Source of the DNA: Neonectria sp. B-13
Lineage: Eukaryota; Ascomycota; Sordariomycetes; Hypocreales; Nectriaceae
Direction of reading: 5' to 3'
DNA: 64,000 nucleotides
Assembly (NCBI GenBank): GCA_002682825.1
Contig: NOKP01000004.1
Location: 1,051,607 to 1,115,606, forward strand
Below, in pieces: positions 55,880 to 64,000 of this stretch. The notes under the pieces were generated by a model, which worked only from the letters and a program-made list of their open reading frames with translations, was not told the DNA's origin and ran no database searches. A program made the translations under genes and the position numbers. Positions within the stretch are counted from its first letter, which is position 1. Each line of letters opens with the position of its first letter.

Positions 55880-56743
55880 TCACCGGTAGCCCCTGGGTCC
55901 GCTTGGTAGACCCTGACGCCGTGCAGGCCGCCCTCCGCCGCCTCCTCCGCCGCCTCCTCCGCCCGAGTACTCATCACCGCCGGTCGACCAAGGGGAATTG
56001 GCACTCATGACTGGCCCCCCACTTCCTCCTCCTCCTCCTCCTCCTCCTCCGCCGCCTCCGCCGGGTTTATCGTACATGCCACCCGGCGCAAATCGGTCCT
56101 CGTAGCTTCCTCCGCCGCCGCCTCCTCCGCCGCCGCTCCCTCCACTGCCTCCGGACCCAGCTGGCGGCGCAAACGGCCCTTGACTACCGCCCTGCTGAGA
56201 CGGGCTCGTCGTGCGCGATCCGCCCCAAAGACGCTGGCGTAGACGATCCTGCGCAGACCCACCGGCGCCCGCGGGAGGGACACTGGCAACCTCGGCGCGG
56301 CTGTACTGGCTGGCGGTGCTCTGGCTGCTGCCGGCACGCTGGCTCGGCAGCGGCCTGCGCTCGATGCCACCGCCGGGCTGCAGCGAGGCGGGGGTCCTGC
56401 CGGCCCTCAAGCTCTGAGGCACGGCGGCCGGGGCGGCGTTGTTGTTGGAGTCCCAGAGGCTGCTGAGCCCGCCGCCGGGCTGCTGCGGGCCCGTGGCGCC
56501 GTAGCGGGCGCCGACGTGGGGGTTGACGAGGACGGGCTGGGGTATCGGGGCGGCGGCCTTGGGGTCGGCGGGCAGCCACGAGGGCAGCGGGCGTCCCTTC
56601 TCGCCGTAGTAACCGCGGAGGACGCGACAGACGTGGGTGTCGTCGTCGGTGTCGCCGTCCGCGTCGCCCGCGAGGAGCGTGGAGCGCAGGGAGGAGATCT
56701 GCGACGAGGTTTTGGTGAGGAGGTTGGAGTACCAGGAGGCCAT
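55880..56743 (-). CDS. MSO1: Mso1-like Sec1-binding protein with Gly-rich tail
   Basis: Single exon, 287 residues. The first 60 residues carry WYSNLLTKTSSQISSLRSTL, then DADGDTDDDTHVCRVLRGYY and EKGRPLPSWLP. This matches the Sec1-binding region of the fungal Mso1 family as I know it. Mso1 binds the SM protein Sec1 and helps exocytic SNARE assembly at the plasma membrane. Residues 70-170 are Pro/Ala/Gln-rich. The rest is dominated by poly-Gly and Gly-Ser runs with short Arg patches (GGRPARR), encoded by GGA/GGC microsatellites. The Gly-rich tail is unusual and may vary in length. The spacer before MAK16 suggests independent transcription. Confidence 0.72.
   Translation of the reverse strand: MASWYSNLLTKTSSQISSLRSTLLAGDADGDTDDDTHVCRVLRGYYGEKGRPLPSWLPADPKAAAPIPQPVLVNPHVGARYGATGPQQPGGGLSSLWDSNNNAAPAAVPQSLRAGRTPASLQPGGGIERRPLPSQRAGSSQSTASQYSRAEVASVPPAGAGGSAQDRLRQRLWGGSRTTSPSQQGGSQGPFAPPAGSGGSGGSGGGGGGGGGSYEDRFAPGGMYDKPGGGGGGGGGGGGGSGGPVMSANSPWSTGGDEYSGGGGGGGGGGGRPARRQGLPSGPRGYR
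55926..56152. repeat. CTC/CGC trinucleotide microsatellites (poly-Gly codons)
   Basis: Three blocks of tcc/gcc-type triplets (about 55926-55965, 56020-56060, 56108-56150) encode Gly runs in the Mso1-like tail on the minus strand. Confidence 0.85.
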
Positions 56744-57451
56744 GGTCGGGGAGCCGCCCGTTGTGCGGTTGCCGTGCGTGGCTTTAGTCGGCCCCGGTCG
56801 ATTGGGGCGATGTCGGAAGTGTTCGGTCTCGTGGACGGACTTGTTCGTCGGTATGAAGGGAGACGGAGAGTTGCAATCTACTCCCGCCGGAAGTGCAGCA
56901 CGGGTCGGCGATGCAGCGCCGGTTGTCTTTCACAATGGATCGGTTCGTGTGGAGGTTGTTGGGATTTTGAGCGTCTTTGTCGTGGGTATTCGAGGTCGTG
57001 GAAAGGAGCTGAGTTGGCTTGTTCGAGCGATGTTTGAGGTTGAAGAGGGGGACAGGGAGGCGAGGTGAAGGGTGTCGGTGACGTTGGTGGGGAGTGGGCT
57101 GGTTTCGTAGCTGCCTGAGCTAAAATAGCAGACTAGGATTAGGACTGTGGGGGCTTCCTTAGCGCAAGTCTCCAGGGTAGTTGAGTTTGTAGGACGGTAG
57201 GACGTCGAGGACGACAGGACATCACCGACGTAGTAAGACAGGCAGCAATAATAACATCAGAGAAAATTAAACACACAAGCAAGGGACAAACAAGCTATTT
57301 TGGTATCCGGTACACCGCCCAATGCTGTTAGTCTTCCTCGTCCTCATCCTCGACCCCTCCCTTTTTTTGGTGTTCCAACACGAGCCCATCATGTTGGAGA
57401 GAAAAACTCCAAAACGCCGTCGCCATGTGGTCATATGTAAAGACCCCCGTT
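56744..57451. other. Spacer between Mso1-like and MAK16
   Basis: About 700 bases. It holds the promoter of the Mso1-like gene and the 3' flank of MAK16. Antisense frames here are not supportable. Confidence 0.4.
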
Positions 57452-58491
57452 CTACCAGGTCAGGTCGTTGGTGAGCGTCATCTTCTCCTTCTCCTCCTGT
57501 CGGGGCTTCTTGTTCTTCATCTTGATGGCCCGGCCGCGCTTTCGCTTGGCGCCCGCCTTCTCCGTCTCCGACTCTTCGCTGTCTGCCTCGTCATCCTCCT
57601 CGCCCTCGTCCTCGCTGCCCAGCCAGTCCTCGAGATCGCCAAGCTCCTCCTCGCTCTCGTCGAGGTCGGACACGTACTCGACTATCTTCTCGAGGTCGTC
57701 CTCGTCCTCTTCGCTGTCCCAGTCCTCAACCTCTTCGCCGTCCTCGGTCAGACCCTTGTCCATGTCCTTGTCTCGCTTGCCATCGCCTTCACGCTCCATG
57801 GCGTTGAGGACCTTCTTCCAAATTTCCTCGCTGACGTTGAGGGGTTGGTCACCGTAGGCGCCTTGTCGTAGTCGCTCGACCAGCTCGCGCTCAATGGTGC
57901 GCTCCAGCTTGGCAGCGGCCTCGGCCTTGCGCTCTCGGGCCTGCTCACGGTGCTTGATCTTGGGAGCCATCTTGGGGACCATCTTCTCGCCCAGGCGCTC
58001 CTCCTCGGCGGCGATGCGACGCATGCGAATTTGGACCTGGGTCAGGCGGGTGAGGCGCTGTTTGCACTTGTGAATGAGAAACTTGGGCCAGTAAATGAGG
58101 CGATCGTCGATCTGGTCAAGAGCCTTGTTGTAGTTGTTGGACAGCTTGATGCGCTCCCACATCTTGGAGGGGAGATGGGCGCGCTCAATGGTCTTCATGT
58201 AGAGGTAGAGGGTCTGCTTGGTGGGGTGCTGGCGGATCGTAGCATAGCGAGAGTTTGCGAGGGGACATGACTGGCGGTTGCACAGGCCGGTGACATTGTG
58301 CTCGTTGCGACAGAAGTTTTGCTTCTTCTCGGTTCTGGAGAGGCAGGAAGATTAGCATCTAGTTTGGGAGGGATTCTTCCTGAGTGTTTCAAGGCAATAG
58401 GAACCAAGAGAAGAGAAAGAGGCGGAACATACTTTAACTTGAAGGAGCAAAACTGCTGGTTGATGATCTGCCAAATGATTTCGTCGGACAT
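57452..58491 (-). CDS. MAK16: 60S ribosome biogenesis factor Mak16
   Basis: Nucleolar factor needed for early 60S maturation. Two exons: 58491-58433 and 58334-57452, 313 residues. The start ATG gives the family N-terminus MSDEIIWQIINQQFCSFKLK, and the join is TTA-AA|A-ACC. A Cys-containing segment follows (QNFCRNEHNVTGLCNRQSCPLANSRYATI), then LYLYMKTIERAHLPSKMWERIKLS and FLIHKCKQRLTRLTQ, all typical of Mak16. The C-terminal third is very acidic (EEVEDWDSEEDEDD) and ends in a basic nuclear-signal-like stretch (KRKRGRAIKMKNKK). Length and order match the family, so confidence is high. Confidence 0.96.
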
Positions 58492-59340
58492 GCTGGGCAA
58501 CTGGCGATTGAGACAGAGTCCCTGTTTCTAACAATTGGTAGAGGATCCGTCTTCGGCAAAAGGGAGTGAGTTCCCAACAGAGAAGCAAGGCTTATCAGGG
58601 CTATCTATCTCTTGTCTGGAGGAGAGAAAAAAGACTGGGAGATGTAGAGAGAGAGAAGGAAAGATGGCAGCGGGGCCCTGTTTTTTTCCTCTGCTTCTCT
58701 CCCAGGTCGGGTTTTTTTTTTCTGGGTCCTCGTTGGCCTTGGTTCATTTTGCTGGGCGGATAGGCGCTCGGACCACCGTCGTTGGCAGCGCGCCAATCCC
58801 GGTCGCTGCTGACCAGAAATGTCCACTTCACCGCCTTCCGCGGGAGGAAGGCTGGGAGGCGCCCGGAGGATCGGAGGCTGCATTGATCCGCGCGGCTCTT
58901 TCCCTCAGTGCCTCAGCAACCACTGCATGCAAGCGACCACTGCAAGCATGAGGTGACAGCGGCGGCAGAAAGGTACGTACCTTTTTCTTCGGGGTGACGA
59001 CGGGGCGAGCGAGGGCGATAGCATCACCTCCAAACTACGAGTACTAACCCGCCTCAGCCTCAGCCGCGCAACCTCCACCTCCACCTCCACCTCCATCCAA
59101 CCACGCGCTCCTCGACCTCGCGCAATCCTCGTCTCTCTCTCGTTCCAGAGCGCATCGCCCGAGCCTTCCCAACTCTTCGACTCGCTCTTCTCTTCCCTTC
59201 TCTTCCCCCGCGGGGGCTCGAATCGCAAACAACTGTCCTCGCGTGCTATTCCCGCCCTCGACGTCACCCGTCGCCGCCTCCTCCGATCATCGCGAATACC
59301 CGACCTCCCGCTTCGCACCGCAAGGAACAAGTCGCCCACC
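58492..59340. promoter_or_regulatory. Divergent promoter region, MAK16 / VPS55
   Basis: About 850 bases between divergent ATGs. The VPS55 side has a ctccac repeat (about 59070-59096) and a CT-rich stretch near 59110-59210, which probably form its leader. The MAK16 side contains two T runs (58679-58687 and 58710-58720). Confidence 0.45.
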
Positions 59341-59881
59341 ATGCCGACCGCCGGCCTCAAGACCATCATCGCCCTCTCCTTCGTCCTCGCCGTCGGCTTC
59401 CTCCTCGTCATCCTCTCCTGCGCCCTCTGGAAGGTCTACTACCCGCTCCTCGTCGTCGCCACCTATGTGCTCGCCCCGGTGCCCAACTGGATCTGCGGCC
59501 ACTGCGCCAACCCGGATGACTTCGTCGAGAGCTCCGGCGCCGCCGTCCTCGACCTCGGCCGCTTCTTCACGGGCTTCTTTGTCGTCATGGGCATGGGTAT
59601 GTTGCTGTCTTTTCTACTCTCCGGTCCATCGCGGACAGCAGCAGGCAGCAGCGGGAATCTTTTATTTTCTCGACTCCTGTCTCCTGTCCAACGGGGCATG
59701 TCCCTATCTATACACTGTCCCATTGCTAACACTCGCCCTTTCTTCAGCTCTCCCCGTTGTCCTAGCCCACTCCGGTCTCATCGAGGTCCAGGCCATGATC
59801 ATGTCCATAGTCGGTGGCCTGCTCATCTACGGCACCATTGTCAGCTTCAGCATGTTCTTCCACGAGGAACAGGAGTTCTAA
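59341..59881 (+). CDS. VPS55: Vps55 (LEPROT family) endosomal membrane protein
   Basis: Small four-helix membrane protein that works with Vps68 in late endosome to vacuole transport. Two exons: 59341-59596 and 59748-59881, 129 residues; the join is ATG-G|CT. Helices: LKTIIALSFVLAVGFLLVIL, WKVYYPLLVVATYVLAP, the FFVVMGMALPVVLAHSG helix crossing the splice site, and MIMSIVGGLLIYGTIVSF. The PVPNWIC loop and the VSFSMFFHEEQEF C-terminus are family-typical. The 151-base intron is long for this window. Confidence 0.94.
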
Positions 59882-60476
59882 ATGCGAACCCTCTCGCGCA
59901 TGCGCTCGCTCACGCCACCATCCGCATCCTCAACTCCTGCCACAGTGATTCTTGAAGGCAGGTGACGCGGCATCCAAGGAGAATGGGGAGCGCACTTCAC
60001 GTCTGGACGGCGGGATGAACACACAACCGCCGGTCCAACGCATGTACGATTCAGGAAGAAGGAGTTCAAACTTGGGCATTCGGCGTGGTTATGTCAGTAC
60101 GTGTTGGGGTCTCTGCATCTGCGTCTGGGTTGGACAAGGGAAGCTTGAATTCGTGTCGACGACATAGAGAGACGAGTTTCTTTGTCATTCACGGTATAGT
60201 AATGTCATGCTACCAATTCTGTCTATCACCCCCATCCATCACCCGCTGCGTTGCTTGCCTGCTTGCGTGTTTTCCGTCTAATGCTGTTGAATCCCAAAAC
60301 TCCGACGATGTGTACGTTGAGGTATCATGTCCAATGCCAATGCCTGTGCCGCCCATGCTCGAAATCCAACCAGTACTGTCCCATCATATTCTCCCTAGTC
60401 ATGTCTTTCCCAACCTCCCTGCCTATTCCTGACTCATAACCATATTCCCGTGTGTGCACATAGCATGCCTATCCGT
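59882..60476. other. Convergent spacer (VPS55 / ABZ1)
   Basis: About 595 bases with two 3' flanks. Nothing coding is supported. Confidence 0.4.
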
Positions 60477-63152
60477 CTAAGCCGCATCTCGAAAGACGCC
60501 CATCGGCCCGGCAAGTTTCGTGAACATCTCATCCCGCTCCCCCTCGGGCGTGCTCAGGATCGTCACCGCGCCTCCGGCTCCGATGCGCCACACCTCTCGC
60601 GGCTCCGTCTCGCCGGCGGCCTCGTCGGCGGGAGCCTCTTCGTCGTCCCACCGGAACATGGTCCGGATCGTGACGCTCCAGTCGCCCGCGCCCGTGACGT
60701 CCATGTACCCCACGACGCCCGAGTACAGGCTGCGCTCCTGGTGGCCCTCGATGACCTGCAGGATCTCGCAGCTGCGCTTCTTGGGCGCTCCCGTCATGCT
60801 GCCCGGCGGAAGCGCGGCGGCCAGCGCGTCGAGCCCCGTGTAAATACATCGGGGGTCGGAGCTGCCGCGCCGCGTTCCGTCGGGGTTGTCTCCGTGGCGT
60901 CCTGGGAGTTGCCCGTTGACGACGGTGATCATCTGGAAGACGGTCGCGTATTCCTCAACCTTCATCAGGTCTGGAACAGTCACGTTACCGACGCCGCATA
61001 CGCCGTGCAGGTCGTGCCGCACCAGGTCGACAATCATCAAGTTCTCGGCCTCCTCCTTTGGGATGTGGAGAATCTTCTCGGCCTGGGCCAATGTAGACAC
61101 GGCCTCCGACTTGCGAACAGTGCCTTTCATCGGCCGCATGGAGCACATGCCGTTGCTGTCGTGACTCAGGAACCGCTCCGGAGAACTGCTCAGCAGCGTC
61201 GCGCCGCCGAGACGAATGAAGGATCCGAAGGGAGCTGGTTGTCTTTTCCGTAGAGTTTGATAGATCGACCATGGGCTCCCGTCGTGCTTTGACTGCCGGA
61301 TCGAGCCGTTGACTTGCCCAGCGCCGTTGGTGACGCTAGGTCGTGGCCTCGTCATGGTCGTCTGAGATGTGAGGCACAGCTCGTAAGACTCTCCTGCGGC
61401 GATGAAATCCTGACAGGTCCGCACTTGCTCTTCGTAGGTATCCGGGTGCGGCGTCCGTATCTTTGCCCGGTGGTCGAGAGGGCCATTCTGGAGCGAGTCG
61501 TTGTGCCCCTTTCTGAGGCCATTGGCATGACCGTTGGCATGACCGTTGGCATGTCCGTTGGCATGTCCGTTGACGCCGTTGCGCCCAGAACGCAGCCAGC
61601 TGTGAGAAGTCTGGATCTTCTCCGTAACAGAATCCAGCCACGCGTCATCTGAACCTCGGGGTTTCAGGTGCTGGACATAGACAACACCAGCCTTGTGATC
61701 CAACACCACGCTCTTGGATACCCAAGCCAAGCAGACGTCTGGGCGTTTGTGGCCTCTTTCGCCGGATACCATCTCCTTGTCGAGGTCCTGCAGTCCCATC
61801 TCATACGTGATGAAGCCCATAAACCCGCCCTTGAACGCCGACGCGGTATCGGCTGAGTTGGAAGGGTGGCTTCGCGCCTCCCAGAAGTCGGAGATGATCT
61901 CCCAGACGTTGGTCGCGCCGTCTCCGAGGCTGACCGTCTCGACCTGGTCCGCGTTGCCGTTCTTCCCCGGCAGCCGCGCCGTGATGAAGTTGTCCGAAAC
62001 ATGGTACTCGAACCGCAACGCCGCCTCGACGTCGAGCGCCACGATGCTGCTCAGCGCCAGCGGATCGCCATTCCGGGAGCTGGACGAGTCGAGGATGACG
62101 GCCTCGCCGGCTGCGAGACCCAGCGCCTCCACGACCTCGGGCACCCCGGCCCCGTGCGGCAGCGGTATCGTGCGGTGCGTGTACACGCAGTCCCTTCCGA
62201 CGTCCCTCAGCGGCCCCGTTGTCCACGCCTCCCGCCTCCGCTCGAGGTGGTTCGGCGGCGACAGCGTCTGGATCTGCACCAGCGGGCCGCTCCGGATCGT
62301 GCTCCGGCCGCGGCTCTCGTTCCACCGCAACGCGGCGCAGAACCAGTTCTTCAGCACGGCGTGCGCCGCCGGCTCGGTGCAGACCGACTCCGGGTGGTAC
62401 TGCAGGCCCCAGAACGGCTTCGTGACGTGCCGCACGCCCATCAGGATGCGCTCGCCGCGGCCGTCGTCGCGCGTCTCCGTGGCCCACGCCAGGGGCTGCA
62501 GCCAGGGCGCCTTGGCCGTGGGAGCCCAGCGCGCCCGCCGTCGCCACTCGTCGTAGGGCACGTCCGGGTCGTCGTCCTGTCCGATGTCGGCGCAGAGGCT
62601 GTGGTACAGCGTGGCCTTGAAGTCGGGCACGCCGTGGAAGATGTCGCCGGGCACGTCGTCGCGGTGCTCGATCTCCCGCACCATGCCGTGCAGCCCGCGC
62701 TGGAGCCGGCGGATCGCTCCGCCGTGCGCGGCCACGAGGCTCTGGAAGCCGAGGCAGATGCCCAGCACCGGGACCTGTAGCTGCGGGGGGAGATGCCACA
62801 GCAGCCGGAAGGCGCCGACGTCGTCCGGGTTCAGCGGCGATCCGGGGCCGGGCCCGCACACCACGGCATCGAACTGCGCGAGGTTATCGACAAACTCGGC
62901 CTGCGTCCACCGCGCCGGGCCGCTGTCGTCTCCGTGTCCGTGTCCGGCTCCGGTTCCGGCTCCCGGCTTGTGCAGTGTCGACAAGTCGATCCGAATAACA
63001 AACACCTCTGCGCCGAGAATCGTCCTCAGAAGCGACACGATGTTGTTGGTGAAGGAGTCGTAGGCGTCGATGAAGAGGATCCTCCTTGGCCGCGACGCCG
63101 ACGCCGATGCCGACGCCGCAGCCTCCAGTTCAACCTTGGATCCCGTCGTCAT
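60477..63152 (-). CDS. ABZ1: Bifunctional aminodeoxychorismate synthase (PabA-PabB fusion)
   Basis: First committed enzyme of p-aminobenzoate and so folate synthesis: the glutaminase half supplies ammonia and the synthase half aminates chorismate. Single exon, 891 residues from the first ATG at 63152; the frame runs on upstream only from a TTG. GATase domain (about 25-270): VPVLGICLGFQS with C133, and WGLQYHPESV with H253/E255. PabB-like domain (about 420-880): FMGFITYEMG, LLSSSPERFLS, PMKGT with K676 (Lys marks ADC synthase; anthranilate synthase has Ala here), NLMIVDLVRHDL, and GSMTGAPKKRSCEIL. Two linkers are low-complexity, including a four-fold NGHA repeat near 530-545. PABA lyase activity is encoded elsewhere. 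Confidence 0.96.
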   Translation of the reverse strand: MTTGSKVELEAAASASASASRPRRILFIDAYDSFTNNIVSLLRTILGAEVFVIRIDLSTLHKPGAGTGAGHGHGDDSGPARWTQAEFVDNLAQFDAVVCGPGPGSPLNPDDVGAFRLLWHLPPQLQVPVLGICLGFQSLVAAHGGAIRRLQRGLHGMVREIEHRDDVPGDIFHGVPDFKATLYHSLCADIGQDDDPDVPYDEWRRRARWAPTAKAPWLQPLAWATETRDDGRGERILMGVRHVTKPFWGLQYHPESVCTEPAAHAVLKNWFCAALRWNESRGRSTIRSGPLVQIQTLSPPNHLERRREAWTTGPLRDVGRDCVYTHRTIPLPHGAGVPEVVEALGLAAGEAVILDSSSSRNGDPLALSSIVALDVEAALRFEYHVSDNFITARLPGKNGNADQVETVSLGDGATNVWEIISDFWEARSHPSNSADTASAFKGGFMGFITYEMGLQDLDKEMVSGERGHKRPDVCLAWVSKSVVLDHKAGVVYVQHLKPRGSDDAWLDSVTEKIQTSHSWLRSGRNGVNGHANGHANGHANGHANGLRKGHNDSLQNGPLDHRAKIRTPHPDTYEEQVRTCQDFIAAGESYELCLTSQTTMTRPRPSVTNGAGQVNGSIRQSKHDGSPWSIYQTLRKRQPAPFGSFIRLGGATLLSSSPERFLSHDSNGMCSMRPMKGTVRKSEAVSTLAQAEKILHIPKEEAENLMIVDLVRHDLHGVCGVGNVTVPDLMKVEEYATVFQMITVVNGQLPGRHGDNPDGTRRGSSDPRCIYTGLDALAAALPPGSMTGAPKKRSCEILQVIEGHQERSLYSGVVGYMDVTGAGDWSVTIRTMFRWDDEEAPADEAAGETEPREVWRIGAGGAVTILSTPEGERDEMFTKLAGPMGVFRDAA
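61522..61569 (-). repeat. 12-bp tandem repeat encoding NGHA in ABZ1
   Basis: Four adjoining 12-base units that differ only at one position; the unit length keeps the reading frame. It lies in an insertion between conserved PabB segments, presumably a surface loop. Confidence 0.9.
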
Positions 63153-64000
63153 CTCTTCGCTCAGCCCTTTTTCCCCCTTGGGTAAATCGTCACCAAGACA
63201 GGATGCGAGATCGAGAGGCGCCGAGCCGATGTGAGGATGAAGAACAGAGGAGCGGAGGAAAACCTGATACGGCCTGCTCCGGCTCCCATATCTATTTTTG
63301 CCGCGAAAAGCCGCTCCCGCTGCCGCTTTTTCACTGACTCGGATGGCGAGCGGAGAGCTTCCGTTCCAAGGGCAAAGTACCAAGTTAACAGATGGCCGAC
63401 TAGCGCAGGTGCAAACCCGTTAGAACTTAAAAGTCATGCCCAGTAAACGCCCTGTGAGTCAGTCAAGTGACTTCAGCAGCATGCAAAAATATGCGCCAGG
63501 CTGGGCTTTTGTTCTCTGAGTGGTCGCGCATCGCGCATGAGATCCAGTGCACCGTTTACTAGCGGAACACTCCTCCGAAAAGCCTATGTCAAAGTCTATT
63601 CGCAGTGCGTGCGCAGCCTGTTGGGTTCTTTAGTTGTACTCTCTACATACTCTTCACTATGAATGTGACGGCCTGGAAAGCCTTCTCAAGCGGCAAACCC
63701 GAGGTTATCTGCCTTCATTTCGTACATCTATATCTGCGGTTTGTTGTGTGTAAATATTCATCGTCTGCATCTTCATCTGATCACATATCTACTCGGGGAC
63801 TTGGTATGTGTGCCTGCTCTCCTCCCGCTCGCTTGCCGCATCCCCGACAGTCTATTCGCCATCGCAACTCTTCATACCGTGATTCTCCTCAGTCGCGGTC
63901 CCTCACCGTAAGTTTGCACGGCTGTCTGGCGTGCCACATGCGCCTTTGCTTGACTCCCAGAGCCGCATCCATCATCGACTGCGTCTCCGACCGTGGCCGT
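63153..64000. other. Right edge, upstream of ABZ1
   Basis: The left part holds the ABZ1 promoter and leader. From 63480 to the end I see no ORF longer than about 60 codons and no recognisable gene. Confidence 0.4.

Noticed and set aside
61801..62859. 352-codon and 304-codon open frames overlapping the PabA half of ABZ1
   Set aside because: They are shadows of a GC-rich coding region. Their Arg/Ala/Pro/Gly-heavy composition shows no domain, while the minus-strand ABZ1 frame has all catalytic motifs.
1..64000. tRNA genes
   Set aside because: I looked by eye for B-box-like GGTTCRANYCC sequences on both strands and found no convincing case. A tRNAscan run would be decisive.

Overview
The window is nuclear DNA from a filamentous ascomycete, most likely a Sordariomycete. 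Genes are protein-coding, monocistronic and separated by spacers of 0.1 to 3.7 kb. Introns are short, with GTATGT/GTAAGT-like donors, CTAAC-like branch sites and AG acceptors. The families present (MFS Dal5-type permease, RTA1-like protein, GH18, PAP2_3, Crb2-type BRCT protein) are typical of Pezizomycotina. I see no rRNA, tRNA, CRISPR array, intact transposon or secondary-metabolite backbone gene.

Layout. 0-5 kb: a secreted GH3 beta-glucosidase (+) converging on an intron-rich Dal5-type permease (-). 6-11 kb: cysteinyl-tRNA synthetase (-) and the tRNA m1A58 methyltransferase subunit Trm61 (+), head to head over about 420 bp. 11.9-12.5 kb: an orphan 210-residue gene behind a strong TATA box, then an AT-rich gene-free stretch. 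14-17 kb: Sm D3 (+) and a mitochondrial Mmc1-like protein (-). 18-22 kb: an RTA1-like membrane protein, a GH18 protein without signal peptide, and a secreted Cys-rich orphan. 23.5-29 kb: an Mrx11-like mitochondrial protein, nucleoside diphosphate kinase and ER glucosidase II alpha. 32-41 kb: an EF-hand MscS channel and a 1781-residue WW protein full of Gln/Pro repeats. 42.7-46.3 kb: a Rad9/Crb2-type checkpoint mediator. 50-55.5 kb: a PAP2-type membrane phosphatase/transferase and a Gyp7-like Rab GAP. 55.9-63.2 kb: an Mso1-like Sec1-binding protein, Mak16, Vps55 and bifunctional aminodeoxychorismate synthase.

Most genes are conserved housekeeping genes: translation and RNA (CysRS, Trm61, SmD3, Mak16), membrane traffic and ER quality control (glucosidase II, Gyp7, Mso1, Vps55), mitochondria, nucleotide and folate metabolism, and the DNA damage response. 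The accessory-looking genes are the GH3/permease pair, the RTA1 and GH18 genes, the secreted orphan and the 210-residue orphan. They do not form a recognisable pathway.

I found no convincing undescribed multi-gene system. The points most worth checking are an apparently Tudor-less Crb2/Rad9 homologue, a CysRS with two in-frame starts fitting mitochondrial and cytosolic forms, a GC-AG intron forced by reading frame in SmD3, a repeat-built WW/polyQ protein, and the shared CysRS/Trm61 promoter. Exon boundaries were read by eye from splice signals and frame.
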